Source: Streptomyces sp. HUAS YS2 (GTDB taxonomy: Bacteria > Actinomycetota > Actinomycetes > Streptomycetales > Streptomycetaceae). Taken from it: DNA of 64,000 nt. The stretch spans positions 248,001 through 312,000 of the forward strand of contig NZ_CP137573.1 of NCBI RefSeq assembly GCF_033343995.1, read 5' to 3'. Below the pieces are notes generated by a model. It searched no databases and had not been told where the DNA came from. It saw only the letters and a list, made by a program, of their open reading frames with translations. The position numbers were made by a program, and so were the translations under genes. This document shows positions 25,788-34,524 of this stretch, in pieces. The number at the start of each line of letters is the position of its first letter. Position 1 is the first letter of the stretch.

Positions 25788-26708
25788 TCATCTCGCGGTG
25801 ACGAACGCGGTGTACGTGATGACGGCGGCGAGGGTCGCCGTCATCACGGCGACGGTCCGGGTGAGTTGGCGGATGCGGCGTTCGCTTCCGGTCCGGGTGG
25901 ACCGGGCGCTGGGGATCGTGGCGGTGCCGCCGTCGTTCACGAGCGCGCGCAGGTGCTTTCGCAACTCGTCCAAATCGTCGGCGAGTTCGGGTACGGCCTC
26001 GATGACGGCGGAGCGTGCCCGGTGCAGCCGGTTCCTGGTGGCAGCGGTACTCGCCTCCGTCTCGGCGGCGGCCTGGGAGACGCTGAGCCCGAGGCCGTCG
26101 CAGAGCAGGGCGACGCGGCGGTACGGCGCCGGCAGGTCGAGCAGCGCGCGCAGCACCGGATCGGCCGGCGCGGGCTCCGCGCGGCGGAACGCGGGACGGA
26201 GCCGGTGCCACGGCGACAGCGCGTGGTCGTAGGCCCGGGCGCGCACCCAGCCGACCGGGTCGTTGTCGACGGCGACTTCGGGCCAGTGCTCCCAGGCGAG
26301 GTGAAAGGCGTGCTCGACGACCTCGAAGGCGAACCCTCGGCGCCCGGTGAGCAGGCGGATCTGATGGATCAGCCCGGGGGCTGCCCAGGCGTAGAGCGCG
26401 TCGAAGGCGTCCTCCGGGGTGAGGGCGGGGCGCGGGTCCGTCGCGCGCACGTCCTGCGCGGGGTCCTCGCTCACGGACTCCGAGGCGAGCGAGGCGTCGC
26501 GTGACTCCCTCGCGCGCTCGTCCGGGTGCGCCGTCGCGACGCTCCCCCGCCCGGGCGGGTTCCGCCTCCGTGGCGCCCGGACGGGGGTGCCGGGGCGGGC
26601 GGGGCCGGAGCCTGCCGGCCGGCGCCCGCGGAGGCCGGCGTGCGTGCGACCGGCCTCGGCGGGCGGCTGGGCGTCTCGGGCAGGGCGATCGGTGGTGCTG
26701 TGGCTCAT
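25788..26708 (-). CDS. Sigma-70-like factor with C-terminal membrane helix
   Basis: 306 residues. A region-2-like segment (EDAFDALYAWAAPGLIHQIRLLTG then FAFEVVEHAFHLAWEHWPEV) and a region-4-like HTH (LPAPYRRVALLCDGLGLSVSQAAAETEASTAATRNRLHRAR) give an ECF-type architecture. After a basic linker the last 25 residues form one hydrophobic helix (TVAVMTATLAAVITYTAFVTAR), so it would be tethered to the membrane. The first 90 residues are disordered and Arg/Pro-rich. ATG at 26708 is chosen by the shape of the product; an ATG at 26825 has the better AAGGAA site and would add 39 residues. No anti-sigma gene is adjacent. Confidence 0.75.
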   Translation of the reverse strand: MSHSTTDRPARDAQPPAEAGRTHAGLRGRRPAGSGPARPGTPVRAPRRRNPPGRGSVATAHPDERARESRDASLASESVSEDPAQDVRATDPRPALTPEDAFDALYAWAAPGLIHQIRLLTGRRGFAFEVVEHAFHLAWEHWPEVAVDNDPVGWVRARAYDHALSPWHRLRPAFRRAEPAPADPVLRALLDLPAPYRRVALLCDGLGLSVSQAAAETEASTAATRNRLHRARSAVIEAVPELADDLDELRKHLRALVNDGGTATIPSARSTRTGSERRIRQLTRTVAVMTATLAAVITYTAFVTAR

Positions 26709-26889
26709 CGGTCTGCGGGGCCGCTCCGGGTGGAAGAACGCATGGGCACATCTTGGGCGGTGCAGGAAGCTTTCACCTAATGCAGGGCCCACGCGCTCGA
26801 CCTTGGCGGTTTCACCCCCGGCCATGACCGGGTTCCTTCCGCTCCTGCGCGGCCCCGCTCCGATTCGATCCGGCCGGCGTCCCCGCACG

Positions 26890-27363
26890 TCAGCCGGCGG
26901 CCGCTTCGGCGTTCGCGCGCTGGGTGATGAGAGTCAGCACGCGGCCCGCGACCGCGAGGTCCTCGGCCGGGATGTCGGCGTAGAGCCGTGCGGAGATCTT
27001 GGCGCTCTCGGCGGAGGTGCGCTCGTACAGGTCCCGTCCTGCATCAGTGAGCCGGACGCGGGTCGCGTCCGCCGGGTCCGCCTCCAGCACCTGGGTGGCC
27101 GTCAGTTCCTCGATGACGCCGCGTATGACCGCATCGGATTCCTTCAGGGAGCCGGTGACGTCGCCGACGAGCGCGTCGACGCCGATGGACTCGCCCGCGA
27201 CCGCGACGGCCCGGAGCGTCACACTCTGGTGGAAGGTGACGCCGTAGCGGGTCAGCACGTCCTCCAGGAGGCCACGGCCGGCGTAGTGGGCGAGGGCGAG
27301 GACCCGGGCGTTGAGCGACGGCGCGGTGGCGTTGGCAGCGGCGGAGTTGATGGTGGTGGTCAT
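26890..27363 (-). CDS. MarR-like winged-helix regulator (second of pair)
   Basis: 157 residues. The middle (VTFHQSVTLRAVAVAGESIGVDALVGDVTGSLKESDAVIRGVIEELTATQVLE) and VRLTDAGRDLYERTSAESAKISARLY follow the MarR plan of HTH plus winged hairpin with LT-x-AG-R. Its ATG at 27363 overlaps the stop of the first MarR gene by four bases. Two MarR-fold proteins in one transcript suggest either a heterodimer or a regulator plus an antagonist. The HTH recognition helix is less canonical than in its partner. Confidence 0.78.
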   Translation of the reverse strand: MTTTINSAAANATAPSLNARVLALAHYAGRGLLEDVLTRYGVTFHQSVTLRAVAVAGESIGVDALVGDVTGSLKESDAVIRGVIEELTATQVLEADPADATRVRLTDAGRDLYERTSAESAKISARLYADIPAEDLAVAGRVLTLITQRANAEAAAG

Positions 27364-27842
27364 GACTGCTCCTTCTCGTTCTCGGCGTGTGGATCAAGAG
27401 GCGCGTCGAGCAGGATCGCCAGCTCGCGGGTGAACTGCCGTGTGCGCGGGCTGCCCTGACCGCCGAGCGGCTCCAGCAGCTGGTCCAGCAGACCCTGGAC
27501 CAGCGTGATGGCGCGGCCGGTGACGTCGGCGCCCTGCCCGGTGAGCGACAGCTGCATGGCGCGCGGGTCCTCCGGGTCCCGGGTGCGGGCGACGAGCCCG
27601 CCGGCCTCCAGGGCGCGGGCGAGCTTGGAGACGTACAACGGCTCCAGCCCGGTCTGGTCGGCGAGCGCGCGCTGGCTGGGCCGCAGCCCGGAGCGCCGCA
27701 TGCCGTACAGCGACGCCAGCAGCGCGTACTGCGCATGGGTCAGGCCCAGGGGTCCGACCGCCCGGTCGACGGCGACCCGCCATTTCATCGACAGACGCCA
27801 GACCAGGAACCCGGCCGTGGCGCGCTCAGTAGCTGAACTCAC
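27360..27842 (-). CDS. MarR-family transcriptional regulator
   Basis: 160 residues. Clear MarR signature: LTHAQYALLASLYGMRRSGLRPSQRALADQTGLEPLYVSKLARALEAGGLVARTRDPEDPRAMQLSLTGQG, with the DPxDxRA wing. Binds DNA as a dimer, usually repressing itself and a divergent gene until a phenolic or other ligand arrives. GTG at 27842. The 180-base divergent spacer to the acyltransferase gene contains a GTACAT-N7-ATGTAC palindrome 11 bases upstream of the start, a good operator candidate. Confidence 0.92.
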   Translation of the reverse strand: MSSATERATAGFLVWRLSMKWRVAVDRAVGPLGLTHAQYALLASLYGMRRSGLRPSQRALADQTGLEPLYVSKLARALEAGGLVARTRDPEDPRAMQLSLTGQGADVTGRAITLVQGLLDQLLEPLGGQGSPRTRQFTRELAILLDAPLDPHAENEKEQS

Positions 27843-27852
27843 GAGAGATACA

Positions 27853-27878
27853 GTACATGGCTATTATGTACATGGCTA
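27853..27878. promoter_or_regulatory. Candidate MarR operator: palindrome within a direct repeat
   Basis: GTACAT (27853-27858), seven bases, ATGTAC (27866-27871). The same bases also form a direct repeat of GTACATGGCTA starting at 27853 and 27868, 15 bases apart. The patch is A+T-rich against the surroundings and touches the start region of the MarR operon. Confidence 0.6.
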
Positions 27879-28021
27879 CTATTTCCTGGGGACGACGGGC
27901 AGTGAGGCCCGGGACCAACCGACGCCGTACTCACGTGAGTTGAGTAGCCGCGCGCAGGCGGGGGCCAGGCCGGGAGGCCGACGATGAGGGCAGCTTCCGT
28001 ACCAGCCAGGAAAGGCCTCAC

Positions 28022-28720
28022 GTGCTCAGTCGCCTCGCCGCCGCCCTCGTTCCCGTCGTGGGTCGGCTGACCGTCACCGCCGACATCCCGAGGCTGCCCG
28101 AGGGTGGCGCCGTGATCGTCGCGAACCACACCAGCCTCGCCGATCCGGCCGTGGTGCTCGCGGCGCTGCGCCGCATGGGCATCGAGCCTGTCGTCCTGTG
28201 CACCGCCGGTCTGTGGCGCGTCCCGCTGCTGGGCCGCGCCCTGACCCGCGAGGGGTACGTCCCCGTGCACCGGGGCACGGCCCACGCCGCCGACGCGCTG
28301 CGCGGGGCGGAGGCCGCTCTGCGCGCCGGCCGCCACGTCCTGGTGTACGGAGAGGGCCGCATCCCCGACCGCCCGGACTCGGCGGACGCCCCTCCGGAGC
28401 GGTTCCGCAGCGGGCCCGCCCGGTTGGCGGCCGCCGCCGGGGCCCCGCTGGTGCCGCTGGGGCAGGCCGGTGCTCGTCGCATCACGTCGGGAAGCACCGC
28501 CAAGCAGCTCGCCGGACTGCTGACCGCCCCGCTGCGCCGCCCTCGGCTGCACGTCCACATCGGGGCGCCGGCTCGGCTGCCCGTGGACACCGTCGCGGCG
28601 ACCGACGTGTCCCGACGTGCCGTCACCGCGGCGTGGAGCACCGCGGCTCGGCGCCGCACGGCCACCCGGCCGGGCACGCGCGCGGCGTGCCCGGCCGAAA
28701 GCCCGACGGTCTACAGGTAG
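28022..28720 (+). CDS. Lysophospholipid/1-acylglycerol-phosphate acyltransferase (PlsC-like)
   Basis: 232 residues. Acyltransferase block I is NHTSLAD (NHx4D catalytic His-Asp), block III is YGEGRIPDRP (the EGxR type) and block IV is around GAPLVPLGQAG. This is the PlsC superfamily that transfers acyl chains from acyl-ACP or acyl-CoA onto lysolipids at the membrane face. GTG at 28022 follows AGGAAAGG. It is divergent from the MarR pair and probably under its control. It overlaps the end of the convergent VOC gene by ten bases. Confidence 0.88.
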   Translation: MLSRLAAALVPVVGRLTVTADIPRLPEGGAVIVANHTSLADPAVVLAALRRMGIEPVVLCTAGLWRVPLLGRALTREGYVPVHRGTAHAADALRGAEAALRAGRHVLVYGEGRIPDRPDSADAPPERFRSGPARLAAAAGAPLVPLGQAGARRITSGSTAKQLAGLLTAPLRRPRLHVHIGAPARLPVDTVAATDVSRRAVTAAWSTAARRRTATRPGTRAACPAESPTVYR

Positions 28721-29085
28721 GGACGGGTGAGCAGCTCGATGGCGTGGCCGGAGGGGTCCTTGAAGTAGACCCCGCGACCCCCGTGTTCGTCGTTGATCTC
28801 ACCGGGGCGGCGCATCTGCGGATCGGCCCAGTGCTCGACCCCGCCCTCGCGGAGCCGCTGGTACGCGCGGTCGAACAGCTCGTCGTCGACGAGGAACGCG
28901 TAGTGCTGCATCTGGACGTCCACCGGAGGCTCGGCGAACTGGAGCAGTACGCCGTCGGTGAGCTGGATGTTGGTGAAGGGGCCCCAGGACGGCGCTTCGG
29001 CGATCTCGAGAAGGTCGCGGAAGAAACGCGCGGACTCGTTGCGGTCCTTGGAGGCGATGATGGTGTGGTTGAACGTTGCTGGCAT
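28711..29085 (-). CDS. VOC-superfamily (glyoxalase-like) protein
   Basis: 124 residues with the two babbab modules of the vicinal oxygen chelate fold: FNHTIIASKDRNESARFFRDLL at the N-terminus and GRGVYFKDPSGHAIELLTRPY at the end. Candidate metal ligands are H7, H60-61 and E116. Family members include glyoxalases, dioxygenases and drug-binding proteins; this one cannot be assigned. ATG at 29085 with GGAAAGCC upstream. Its last codons overlap the acyltransferase gene on the other strand. Confidence 0.88.
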   Translation of the reverse strand: MPATFNHTIIASKDRNESARFFRDLLEIAEAPSWGPFTNIQLTDGVLLQFAEPPVDVQMQHYAFLVDDELFDRAYQRLREGGVEHWADPQMRRPGEINDEHGGRGVYFKDPSGHAIELLTRPYL

Positions 29086-29397
29086 GCGGCTTTCCTCATT
29101 GTCGGCTCGTCACGGATGAAAGAGATTTCGTCGTGTACGAGCCCGGGGAGGTCCGCGTGTCCGACAGTCGGGGTGCTTCGTGCGCACCCGTCGTGCGATC
29201 AGCCCTCCACCGGATAGCCGTTCTGGGAGTGGCGCGAGGCCGGTCCGGTGTTCACATCCGGGACCCTACCCCGGCCGACCCCCGGTCGACAACGCGCAGC
29301 CTTCCACAGGGCAGCCTCGTCTGTTGTACTCCGAGTCATCTCCCGTAAACGGAACGCGTCTTGCCTTGGCTCACGTACCGACGACGGAAGGACGCTC
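29086..29397. other. Intergenic region before the glycosidase gene
   Basis: 312 bases between divergent genes. No convincing ORF. It should hold both promoters; the last 80 bases are relatively A+T-rich with possible -35/-10 elements, but none is good enough to name. Confidence 0.5.
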
Positions 29398-30972
29398 ATG
29401 CAGCGCAGGTCCCTCTCACTCATGGTCGCGGCCGCCACTGTGCTCGGGGCCGCCACGGCCGCGCCCGCGCCTCTCGCGGAGGCCGCGCCGACGCGCTCCT
29501 CGGCGGCGACGACCACCGGGACCACCACCGTGGCGCCCGGGGTGACACTCACCACGATGGCCCTCGGCGGCCAGGACGCCGACGACCGGTGGACCGTGCA
29601 CGTCAACCTGCCGGTCGACCCCGCCGGTCCGCTCGCGACGGCGGCCATGGCGCTCGGTCCGCGGGCCACCGCCGACCGTGTCGCCGCGGCTCTGCGCGAC
29701 AGCGGGTTCGCGCCGCGGGTCGAGGAGGTCCGGATCCCGGCGTACGCCGACCGGCGCGCCGGAACGCTCGGCTGGACGGTACGGATCGGCCGGTACGCCG
29801 ACGCCGCCGACGCCACGGCCCTCCTGGCTCGCGTCAAGGCATCGGGATTCGCCGGCGGCACCCGCTACACGGCCCAGGACGGCACCGACTCCCGGGCCCC
29901 GCAGAAACTGCACGTCCTGCGGCTGGACTTCCGCACCTTCGACGGCACCCTCGAGACGAACTACGGCCCCGCGCTGAACGGTACGGAGAAGCTGACCGAT
30001 CTGGTCGCGGGGACGGGTGCGCTCGCCGGCGTCAACGCCCAGTGGTTCTACAACAGCGCCCCGGGCGGCCTGTACGTGAAGGACGGCCGACTGCTCGGCT
30101 CCGCCACCCAGGGACGCGCGGGTCTGAAGCTGACGCGCGGCGGGCGCTCCGCCGGCATCGACACGTACACGGCGCACGTGACGCTCCGGGCCGGGACGGA
30201 CAGCGTCGAGATCGACGGGGTGAACCGTGTGCCCGGCGAGATCTGGAACTGCGGCGGGGTCGGCGGCGACCTGCCGACCCAGAAGCCGCAGCACGACCTG
30301 AAGTGCACGGACAGCAGTGAGCTGGTGCGGTTCACGCCGGAGTGGGGCCGGACGCCCACGGGCGCGGGCACGGAGGCCGTGCTGGACGCGAACGGACTGG
30401 TGACCGCGGTCAACACCTCGCGCGGCGCGGGCGTTCCGGCCGGCGGGTCGACCGTTCAGGCGATCGGAGAGAGCGCCGACTGGCTGCTGCGGCACGCCGC
30501 GGTCGGCACGAAGCTCACCTTCGACGAGCGGGTCCTGGACGGCAGGGGCCGCAGGGTCCGGCTCACCCCGGACACGACGATCCTGCAGGTCGGCCCCACC
30601 CTGGTCCGGGACGGCAAGGTGTCGGTCAACGCCCGGCGGGACGGCATCATCCGCGAGGGGGCGGACCAGACCTTCACGTACAACTGGACCGTGCGGGCCA
30701 ACCCGCGCTCGATGATCGGCGTGGACGACCGGGGCCGACTGCTCGTGGTCGTGGTCGACGGCCGCCAGGCGGGCTACAGCGAGGGTCTGAGCATCGCGGA
30801 CGCCGCCCGGCTGATGCGGCGGCTGGGCGCGCGCGAGGCGATGAACCTCGACGGCGGCGGCTCCAGCGTGATGGCCACGGCCGCCTCGGGCATCGTCAAC
30901 CGCCCCTCGGACGCGACGGGTCAGCGCTCGCTGGGCAACGTCCTGCTGGTCCGCCCGCGACCGGCTTCCTGA
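29398..30972 (+). CDS. Secreted phosphodiester glycosidase (NAGPA/DUF2233) family protein
   Basis: 524 residues. A Sec signal peptide is visible (RRSLSLMVAAATVLGAATAAPAP, cleavage near AEA-AP). Residues about 85-160 look like a SPOR-type repeat (GFAPRVEEVRIPAYADRRAGTLGWTVRIGRYADAADATALLARV). The C-terminal domain carries the NAGPA marks VNAQWFYNSAPGGLYVKDG and AMNLDGGGSSVM. Human NAGPA removes GlcNAc from phosphodiester-linked mannose; bacterial members act on cell-wall or exopolysaccharide phosphodiesters. ATG at 29398 with AAGGA upstream. Lone gene. Confidence 0.88.
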   Translation: MQRRSLSLMVAAATVLGAATAAPAPLAEAAPTRSSAATTTGTTTVAPGVTLTTMALGGQDADDRWTVHVNLPVDPAGPLATAAMALGPRATADRVAAALRDSGFAPRVEEVRIPAYADRRAGTLGWTVRIGRYADAADATALLARVKASGFAGGTRYTAQDGTDSRAPQKLHVLRLDFRTFDGTLETNYGPALNGTEKLTDLVAGTGALAGVNAQWFYNSAPGGLYVKDGRLLGSATQGRAGLKLTRGGRSAGIDTYTAHVTLRAGTDSVEIDGVNRVPGEIWNCGGVGGDLPTQKPQHDLKCTDSSELVRFTPEWGRTPTGAGTEAVLDANGLVTAVNTSRGAGVPAGGSTVQAIGESADWLLRHAAVGTKLTFDERVLDGRGRRVRLTPDTTILQVGPTLVRDGKVSVNARRDGIIREGADQTFTYNWTVRANPRSMIGVDDRGRLLVVVVDGRQAGYSEGLSIADAARLMRRLGAREAMNLDGGGSSVMATAASGIVNRPSDATGQRSLGNVLLVRPRPAS

Positions 30973-31030
30973 CCGCGGCGGGCCCCGTGCGCCGGTACCG
31001 CGCGCGGGGGCGCCGCGGCGCGGAATCGGT

Positions 31031-31930
31031 TCAGACCCCTGCCCGGCGGGAGCGGCGGATCCGTTCGCCGATGAGGCCGGTGGACAGCAGGCCGGCCAGC
31101 AGGGACACGAGGGAGACGCCCGGTCCCGACGTCCAGTCGACGTCCGCCGCGTGGACGGCGAGGACGACGGCCGCGGCGACCGCCACCCCGGGGACGGCGA
31201 TGAGCGCGGGCCGGACGCGGGCGAGGTCGTCCTCGGCGAGCGAGCCGAGGACGCCGACACCGAGGGCGAGGGCCCAGACACCGAGGCCCTGGGCGTCGGC
31301 GCGGCCGACGTTCCACGGGACGAAGTCCGACCAGTAGTCCGGCAGCAGGGCGAGTCCGGCGCCGATGCCGAGCCAGCCGGCGCCGAGCACGGCCAGGAAC
31401 GGTTTCGTCCAGCCGGGCATCGGAGTCTCCGGGGCGGGTCGCGGCGCGGCCCGCCTGCGGTACTGCGCGAGGACGCAGCCCACGGCCGCGAGGGCGAGCG
31501 CCCCGAGCACGGCCACCCAGCCCAGGCTGAACAGGACGAGGAACAGCGGCCCGCCCTCGGCCGCCTGGAGCTCGCCGCCGTTGAGGACGCTCACGGTGAA
31601 CAGGCCCACGAGGACGACGACCGTGGGGAGGACGAGGGTACGAACGTCTTCCCAGGCCCGTGCCCGGCCGACTGCGAACAGTCCGGGCGCCACCCCGACC
31701 ATGGCCGCACCGACGAGCCCCGGGGTCAGCGCCTCCGGAGAGGTCCAGGCTCCGATCGCGTGCCCCGCGAGGCTGCCGATCGCCAGCAGGCCGCCGGTCA
31801 GGAGGGAGACGACCGCGACGACGGCGGACAACAGGGCTATTCCTGCCGTCAGTTCACGGCCACCGCCCTCGGCCGCGGCCGGCATCGGGCCGGGCTTCGG
31901 CGGCTCCGTCTCGTGTGTCTCGGTGCTCAT
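31031..31930 (-). CDS. Multi-pass membrane protein of unknown function
   Basis: 299 residues with about eight hydrophobic helices (LTAGIALLSAVVAVVSLLTGGLLAIG and onward), a Pro-rich cytoplasmic start and a basic end (RIRRSRRAGV). No family motif recognised. ATG at 31930 has GGAGA upstream. It follows the DUF2306 gene by 32 bases and the PadR-operator promoter further up, so it is likely the last gene of that transcript. Confidence 0.8.
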   Translation of the reverse strand: MSTETHETEPPKPGPMPAAAEGGGRELTAGIALLSAVVAVVSLLTGGLLAIGSLAGHAIGAWTSPEALTPGLVGAAMVGVAPGLFAVGRARAWEDVRTLVLPTVVVLVGLFTVSVLNGGELQAAEGGPLFLVLFSLGWVAVLGALALAAVGCVLAQYRRRAAPRPAPETPMPGWTKPFLAVLGAGWLGIGAGLALLPDYWSDFVPWNVGRADAQGLGVWALALGVGVLGSLAEDDLARVRPALIAVPGVAVAAAVVLAVHAADVDWTSGPGVSLVSLLAGLLSTGLIGERIRRSRRAGV

Positions 31931-31962
31931 CGTTCTCCGCTCCGTGTCGAGGTGTGTGCGGG

Positions 31963-33159
31963 TCAGATCCGGGCGAGGCCCGAGGTGGCGGTCTCGGAGG
32001 GCGGGGAGCCCGCCGCCAGGGCCTCCCTGCGGGCGACCTCGCGGGCGTACAGGACGCGCAGGCTGACGGCGGTGGTCGCGGCGAAGGCGAGCACTCCGGT
32101 GCCGATGCCGACGCCGGCCGAGAGCGCGGTCAGGCCGTCGAGGGCCATGAACCGCTCGAAGGACAGCGTCGCGGCCACCGAGAACGCCGGAGCCAGGCAG
32201 AGCGCGATCAGGTGCAGGCGCCACTCCTCGCGCGCCCACGGGCGGCCGCGCCGGCCCGCCAGCCTCTGACGGACCGCCATCACGACGTACGTCGCCGCGT
32301 ACGGCAGCAGGAACGCGGCGAACAGCCGCCGCCCCTCGGCCCCGTACTCCCAGAACGCCCGGCCGATCCAGACGAGCGCCGCCACTCCCGCCAGGTGCGC
32401 GAGCGCGAGGACCGGCCAGGGTGCCCAGGTGGCGCGGGCCGCGTCGGACGGGTGCGAGGCACGCCGGTCCAGGGACCGCGAGGCGAGGAGCGCGCCGAAG
32501 ACCACGACGGAGCCGAGGTGCATGATCGCGACCCGGTTGACCTCTTCCATCGACAGCCCGTCCGGCAGGATCCAGGGCAGCGCGCCCCACTCCAGGCGCA
32601 GCAGTGGTGCCGTCATCAGGTAGCCGTAGCAGAGCAGCATCCAGCGCTGGTGCACGTCGGGGAGGCGGCCGACGGCCGCGAGCACGCCGAACGTGACGCT
32701 GAGCACGGTGCCCACGAGGATCGTGGCGAGGACGAGCCAGAAGGACGCGCCGTCGAAGGCGTCGCGCGGTGCGGTCCGGGCGAGGTAGACGGCCGCTCCC
32801 GCCATCGACACGTACACCGTGACCGCGTACGCGACGCCCACGGCGCGGTGCAGCCGGATGCGCCGGCGGACCGCCGACAGCAGTTGGACCGGACCGAGCA
32901 GCATCAGCGCGCCGCCCAGTACCGAGTGCACGATCAGCGGGACGAGGCTGCGCCGGTACGGCTCGATCCGCGTGGCCAGGGCCTCTGCCACGTACCCCGG
33001 AGACACCGCCTTGCCGAGCAGCCACTCGCCGAACGCGGGGGCGCCCGGCCGCGCGTAGGGCCACAGTTCGGTCATCGCGATCGGCGCGTACCCGAGGCAG
33101 ATCGCCACCACGGTCACGGTGGCCACGCGCCCCCATGCGACCCGCTTGAGTCGGTCCAC
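31963..33159 (-). CDS. DUF2306 multi-pass membrane protein
   Basis: 398 residues. The central part (LIVHSVLGGALMLLGPVQLLSAVRRRIRLHRAVGVAYAVTVYVSMAG, then VHQRWMLLCYGYLMTAPLLRLEWG) is the DUF2306 core with conserved His that could bind haem or metal. About nine helices. I chose the GTG at 33159, which has GGGGGAG five bases upstream; a GTG at 33183 would start inside the probable operator. It lies directly behind a palindrome that probably binds the adjacent PadR protein. Function unknown. Confidence 0.85.
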   Translation of the reverse strand: MDRLKRVAWGRVATVTVVAICLGYAPIAMTELWPYARPGAPAFGEWLLGKAVSPGYVAEALATRIEPYRRSLVPLIVHSVLGGALMLLGPVQLLSAVRRRIRLHRAVGVAYAVTVYVSMAGAAVYLARTAPRDAFDGASFWLVLATILVGTVLSVTFGVLAAVGRLPDVHQRWMLLCYGYLMTAPLLRLEWGALPWILPDGLSMEEVNRVAIMHLGSVVVFGALLASRSLDRRASHPSDAARATWAPWPVLALAHLAGVAALVWIGRAFWEYGAEGRRLFAAFLLPYAATYVVMAVRQRLAGRRGRPWAREEWRLHLIALCLAPAFSVAATLSFERFMALDGLTALSAGVGIGTGVLAFAATTAVSLRVLYAREVARREALAAGSPPSETATSGLARI

Positions 33160-33187
33160 GCGAACTCCCCCGCTCCGCTCCACCTCA

Positions 33188-33206
33188 ATAGTCCTTTCTG
33201 GACTAT
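33188..33206. promoter_or_regulatory. Candidate PadR operator
   Basis: Perfect inverted repeat ATAGTCC-TTTCT-GGACTAT, 7-5-7, placed 29 bases upstream of the DUF2306 start and 65 bases from the stop of the PadR gene. PadR proteins often bind such short-spaced palindromes in the promoter of the gene they repress. Confidence 0.6.
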
Positions 33207-33270
33207 CGAGAAGGTAGGGGTGTCCGCCGTCAGGGTCAACCGGTCGGTAACAAAGTGGGGTTGCGGGTGC

Positions 33271-33786
33271 TCAGGCCTCGGTGCGCCGCGTCCACTGCCA
33301 GAAATCCACCATCATCCGCTCATAGCGGATGCCGAACTCCAGGGCCCCGCGCTGACCCTCGGTGAGCAGTTCGCCGACGCTCTCCGCCAGGCTCTCGTAC
33401 TCTGCGAGGGTGCGGCGGTGTTCCTCGAGCTGGACGGGGGCGAGCCGCTCCGGGTCGGCGCCGAACCAGAGCTTGAGGATGCCGCGTTCACGGGCCTCTA
33501 CCGGTACGAAGGACGCGTCGCCGAGCCAGGCCGTCAGCTCCGCCCGGCCGGCGTCGGTCAGTTTCATCAGCCGCCGGTTCCGCCCGCCGGCCTGGCGGGC
33601 CTCGGACAGCAGACCGGCCTCGACGAGCCGATCGCACTGCGCGTACACCTGGGCGTGCGGCATGGACCAGAACGGCGCCACGGTCCGGGCGGCCTCCACC
33701 TTCACGTCGTACGGGGTCGCCTCACCGAGCTTGTCGACGATGCCGAGGACGAGGTACGAGGGTGTGGTCAACCGGACTTCTGCCAT
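33271..33786 (-). CDS. PadR-family transcriptional regulator
   Basis: 171 residues. PadR winged helix: LTTPSYLVLGIVDKLGEATPYDVKVEAARTVAPFWSMPHAQVYAQCDRLVEAGLLSEARQAGGRNRRLMKLTDAGRAEL, followed by the helical Vir_act_alpha_C dimerisation region (LAPVQLEEHRRTLAEYESLAESVGELL). ATG at 33786. It is upstream of and on the same strand as the DUF2306 gene, with a good operator palindrome between them, so it probably represses the two membrane genes. Confidence 0.92.
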   Translation of the reverse strand: MAEVRLTTPSYLVLGIVDKLGEATPYDVKVEAARTVAPFWSMPHAQVYAQCDRLVEAGLLSEARQAGGRNRRLMKLTDAGRAELTAWLGDASFVPVEARERGILKLWFGADPERLAPVQLEEHRRTLAEYESLAESVGELLTEGQRGALEFGIRYERMMVDFWQWTRRTEA

Positions 33787-33825
33787 GCGGCCGACCGTAT
33801 CGCGCCCTCGCCCCGGCCCGGACGG

Positions 33826-34101
33826 TCAGGTGTTCACGCGGCTGTTCTGGCCGTCCTGTCCGTCCGCGGACTCCTCGTTGAACCAGTAGTCGCCGGCCGC
33901 GAGGTAGCGGAAGGCGTGGCTGCTCTTGCGCGGCAGCGCGACCGTCACGGCGCGGGTCTCGTCCTCCCGCGTGCGCAGCGGGTGGGCGTGCGGGTCCCAG
34001 CCGTTGAAGTCGCCGACGACGCTGACGGGGCCGGGCGGGGTGTCGGCGGGCAGGACGAAGGTGATCTCGGTCCGGTTCTTGCGCTGCTTGCGTTCGAGCA
34101 T
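33826..34101 (-). CDS. Small isoamylase early-set (CBM48-like) domain protein
   Basis: 91 residues, a single immunoglobulin-like domain: TEITFVLPADTPPGPVSVVGDFNGWDPHAHPLR is the classic early-set/CBM48 glycogen-binding pattern, ending FRYLAAGDYWFNEESADGQ. Such stand-alone modules are common in streptomycetes and may sense or bind alpha-glucans such as glycogen or trehalose intermediates. ATG at 34101 has AGGAG upstream. No partner gene adjacent. Confidence 0.88.
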   Translation of the reverse strand: MLERKQRKNRTEITFVLPADTPPGPVSVVGDFNGWDPHAHPLRTREDETRAVTVALPRKSSHAFRYLAAGDYWFNEESADGQDGQNSRVNT

Positions 34102-34524
34102 GGCGGGGTTCTCCTGTCGGCATGGGGGTCGGCGGGGAGCGTGGGGCCCATCCTGCTCCCGTACCCCCGCCGGTCCGGGCGCCGACACGACCGACTTGCC
34201 CGTGTGAGTGACGCGCCGGCGCCCTCTCCCCTGCCCGCCGGGCTCACGCCTTGAGCACGTGCCAGGGGCGGGTGGCCCGTTCGGCGGGTGTGCCGTCGAG
34301 GACGCGGGCGGTGCGGGAGCCCGGGACGCGATCACGAAGACGTCAACCCTCGATGACGACAAGCCCACCGATCGGGGGGCACCACTCGCGCCGGGTGCGA
34401 CACCGGAAGCGGTACGGGCGGCGGAGTCCGCGAGCCGCTGGGCGACAAGTGAGCGGCGACGAGGCGGAGTTCGAGACTCACGCCACTACCGGAGCGGCGG
34501 GTGCCGTCGTTGATCGCGAAAGAT
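34102..34524. other. Gene-poor region with a possible gene remnant
   Basis: No convincing complete gene. A short minus-strand stretch ending at 34244 (RVLDGTPAERATRPWHVLKA before the stop) reads like a protein C-terminus, but an in-frame stop lies 31 codons upstream, so at most it is a decayed fragment. The rest shows no coding bias. Confidence 0.45.

Noticed and set aside
34244..34345. Minus-strand C-terminus-like stretch RVLDGTPAERATRPWHVLKA
   Set aside because: In-frame stop 31 codons upstream and no start; kept only as a remark in the intergenic entry.
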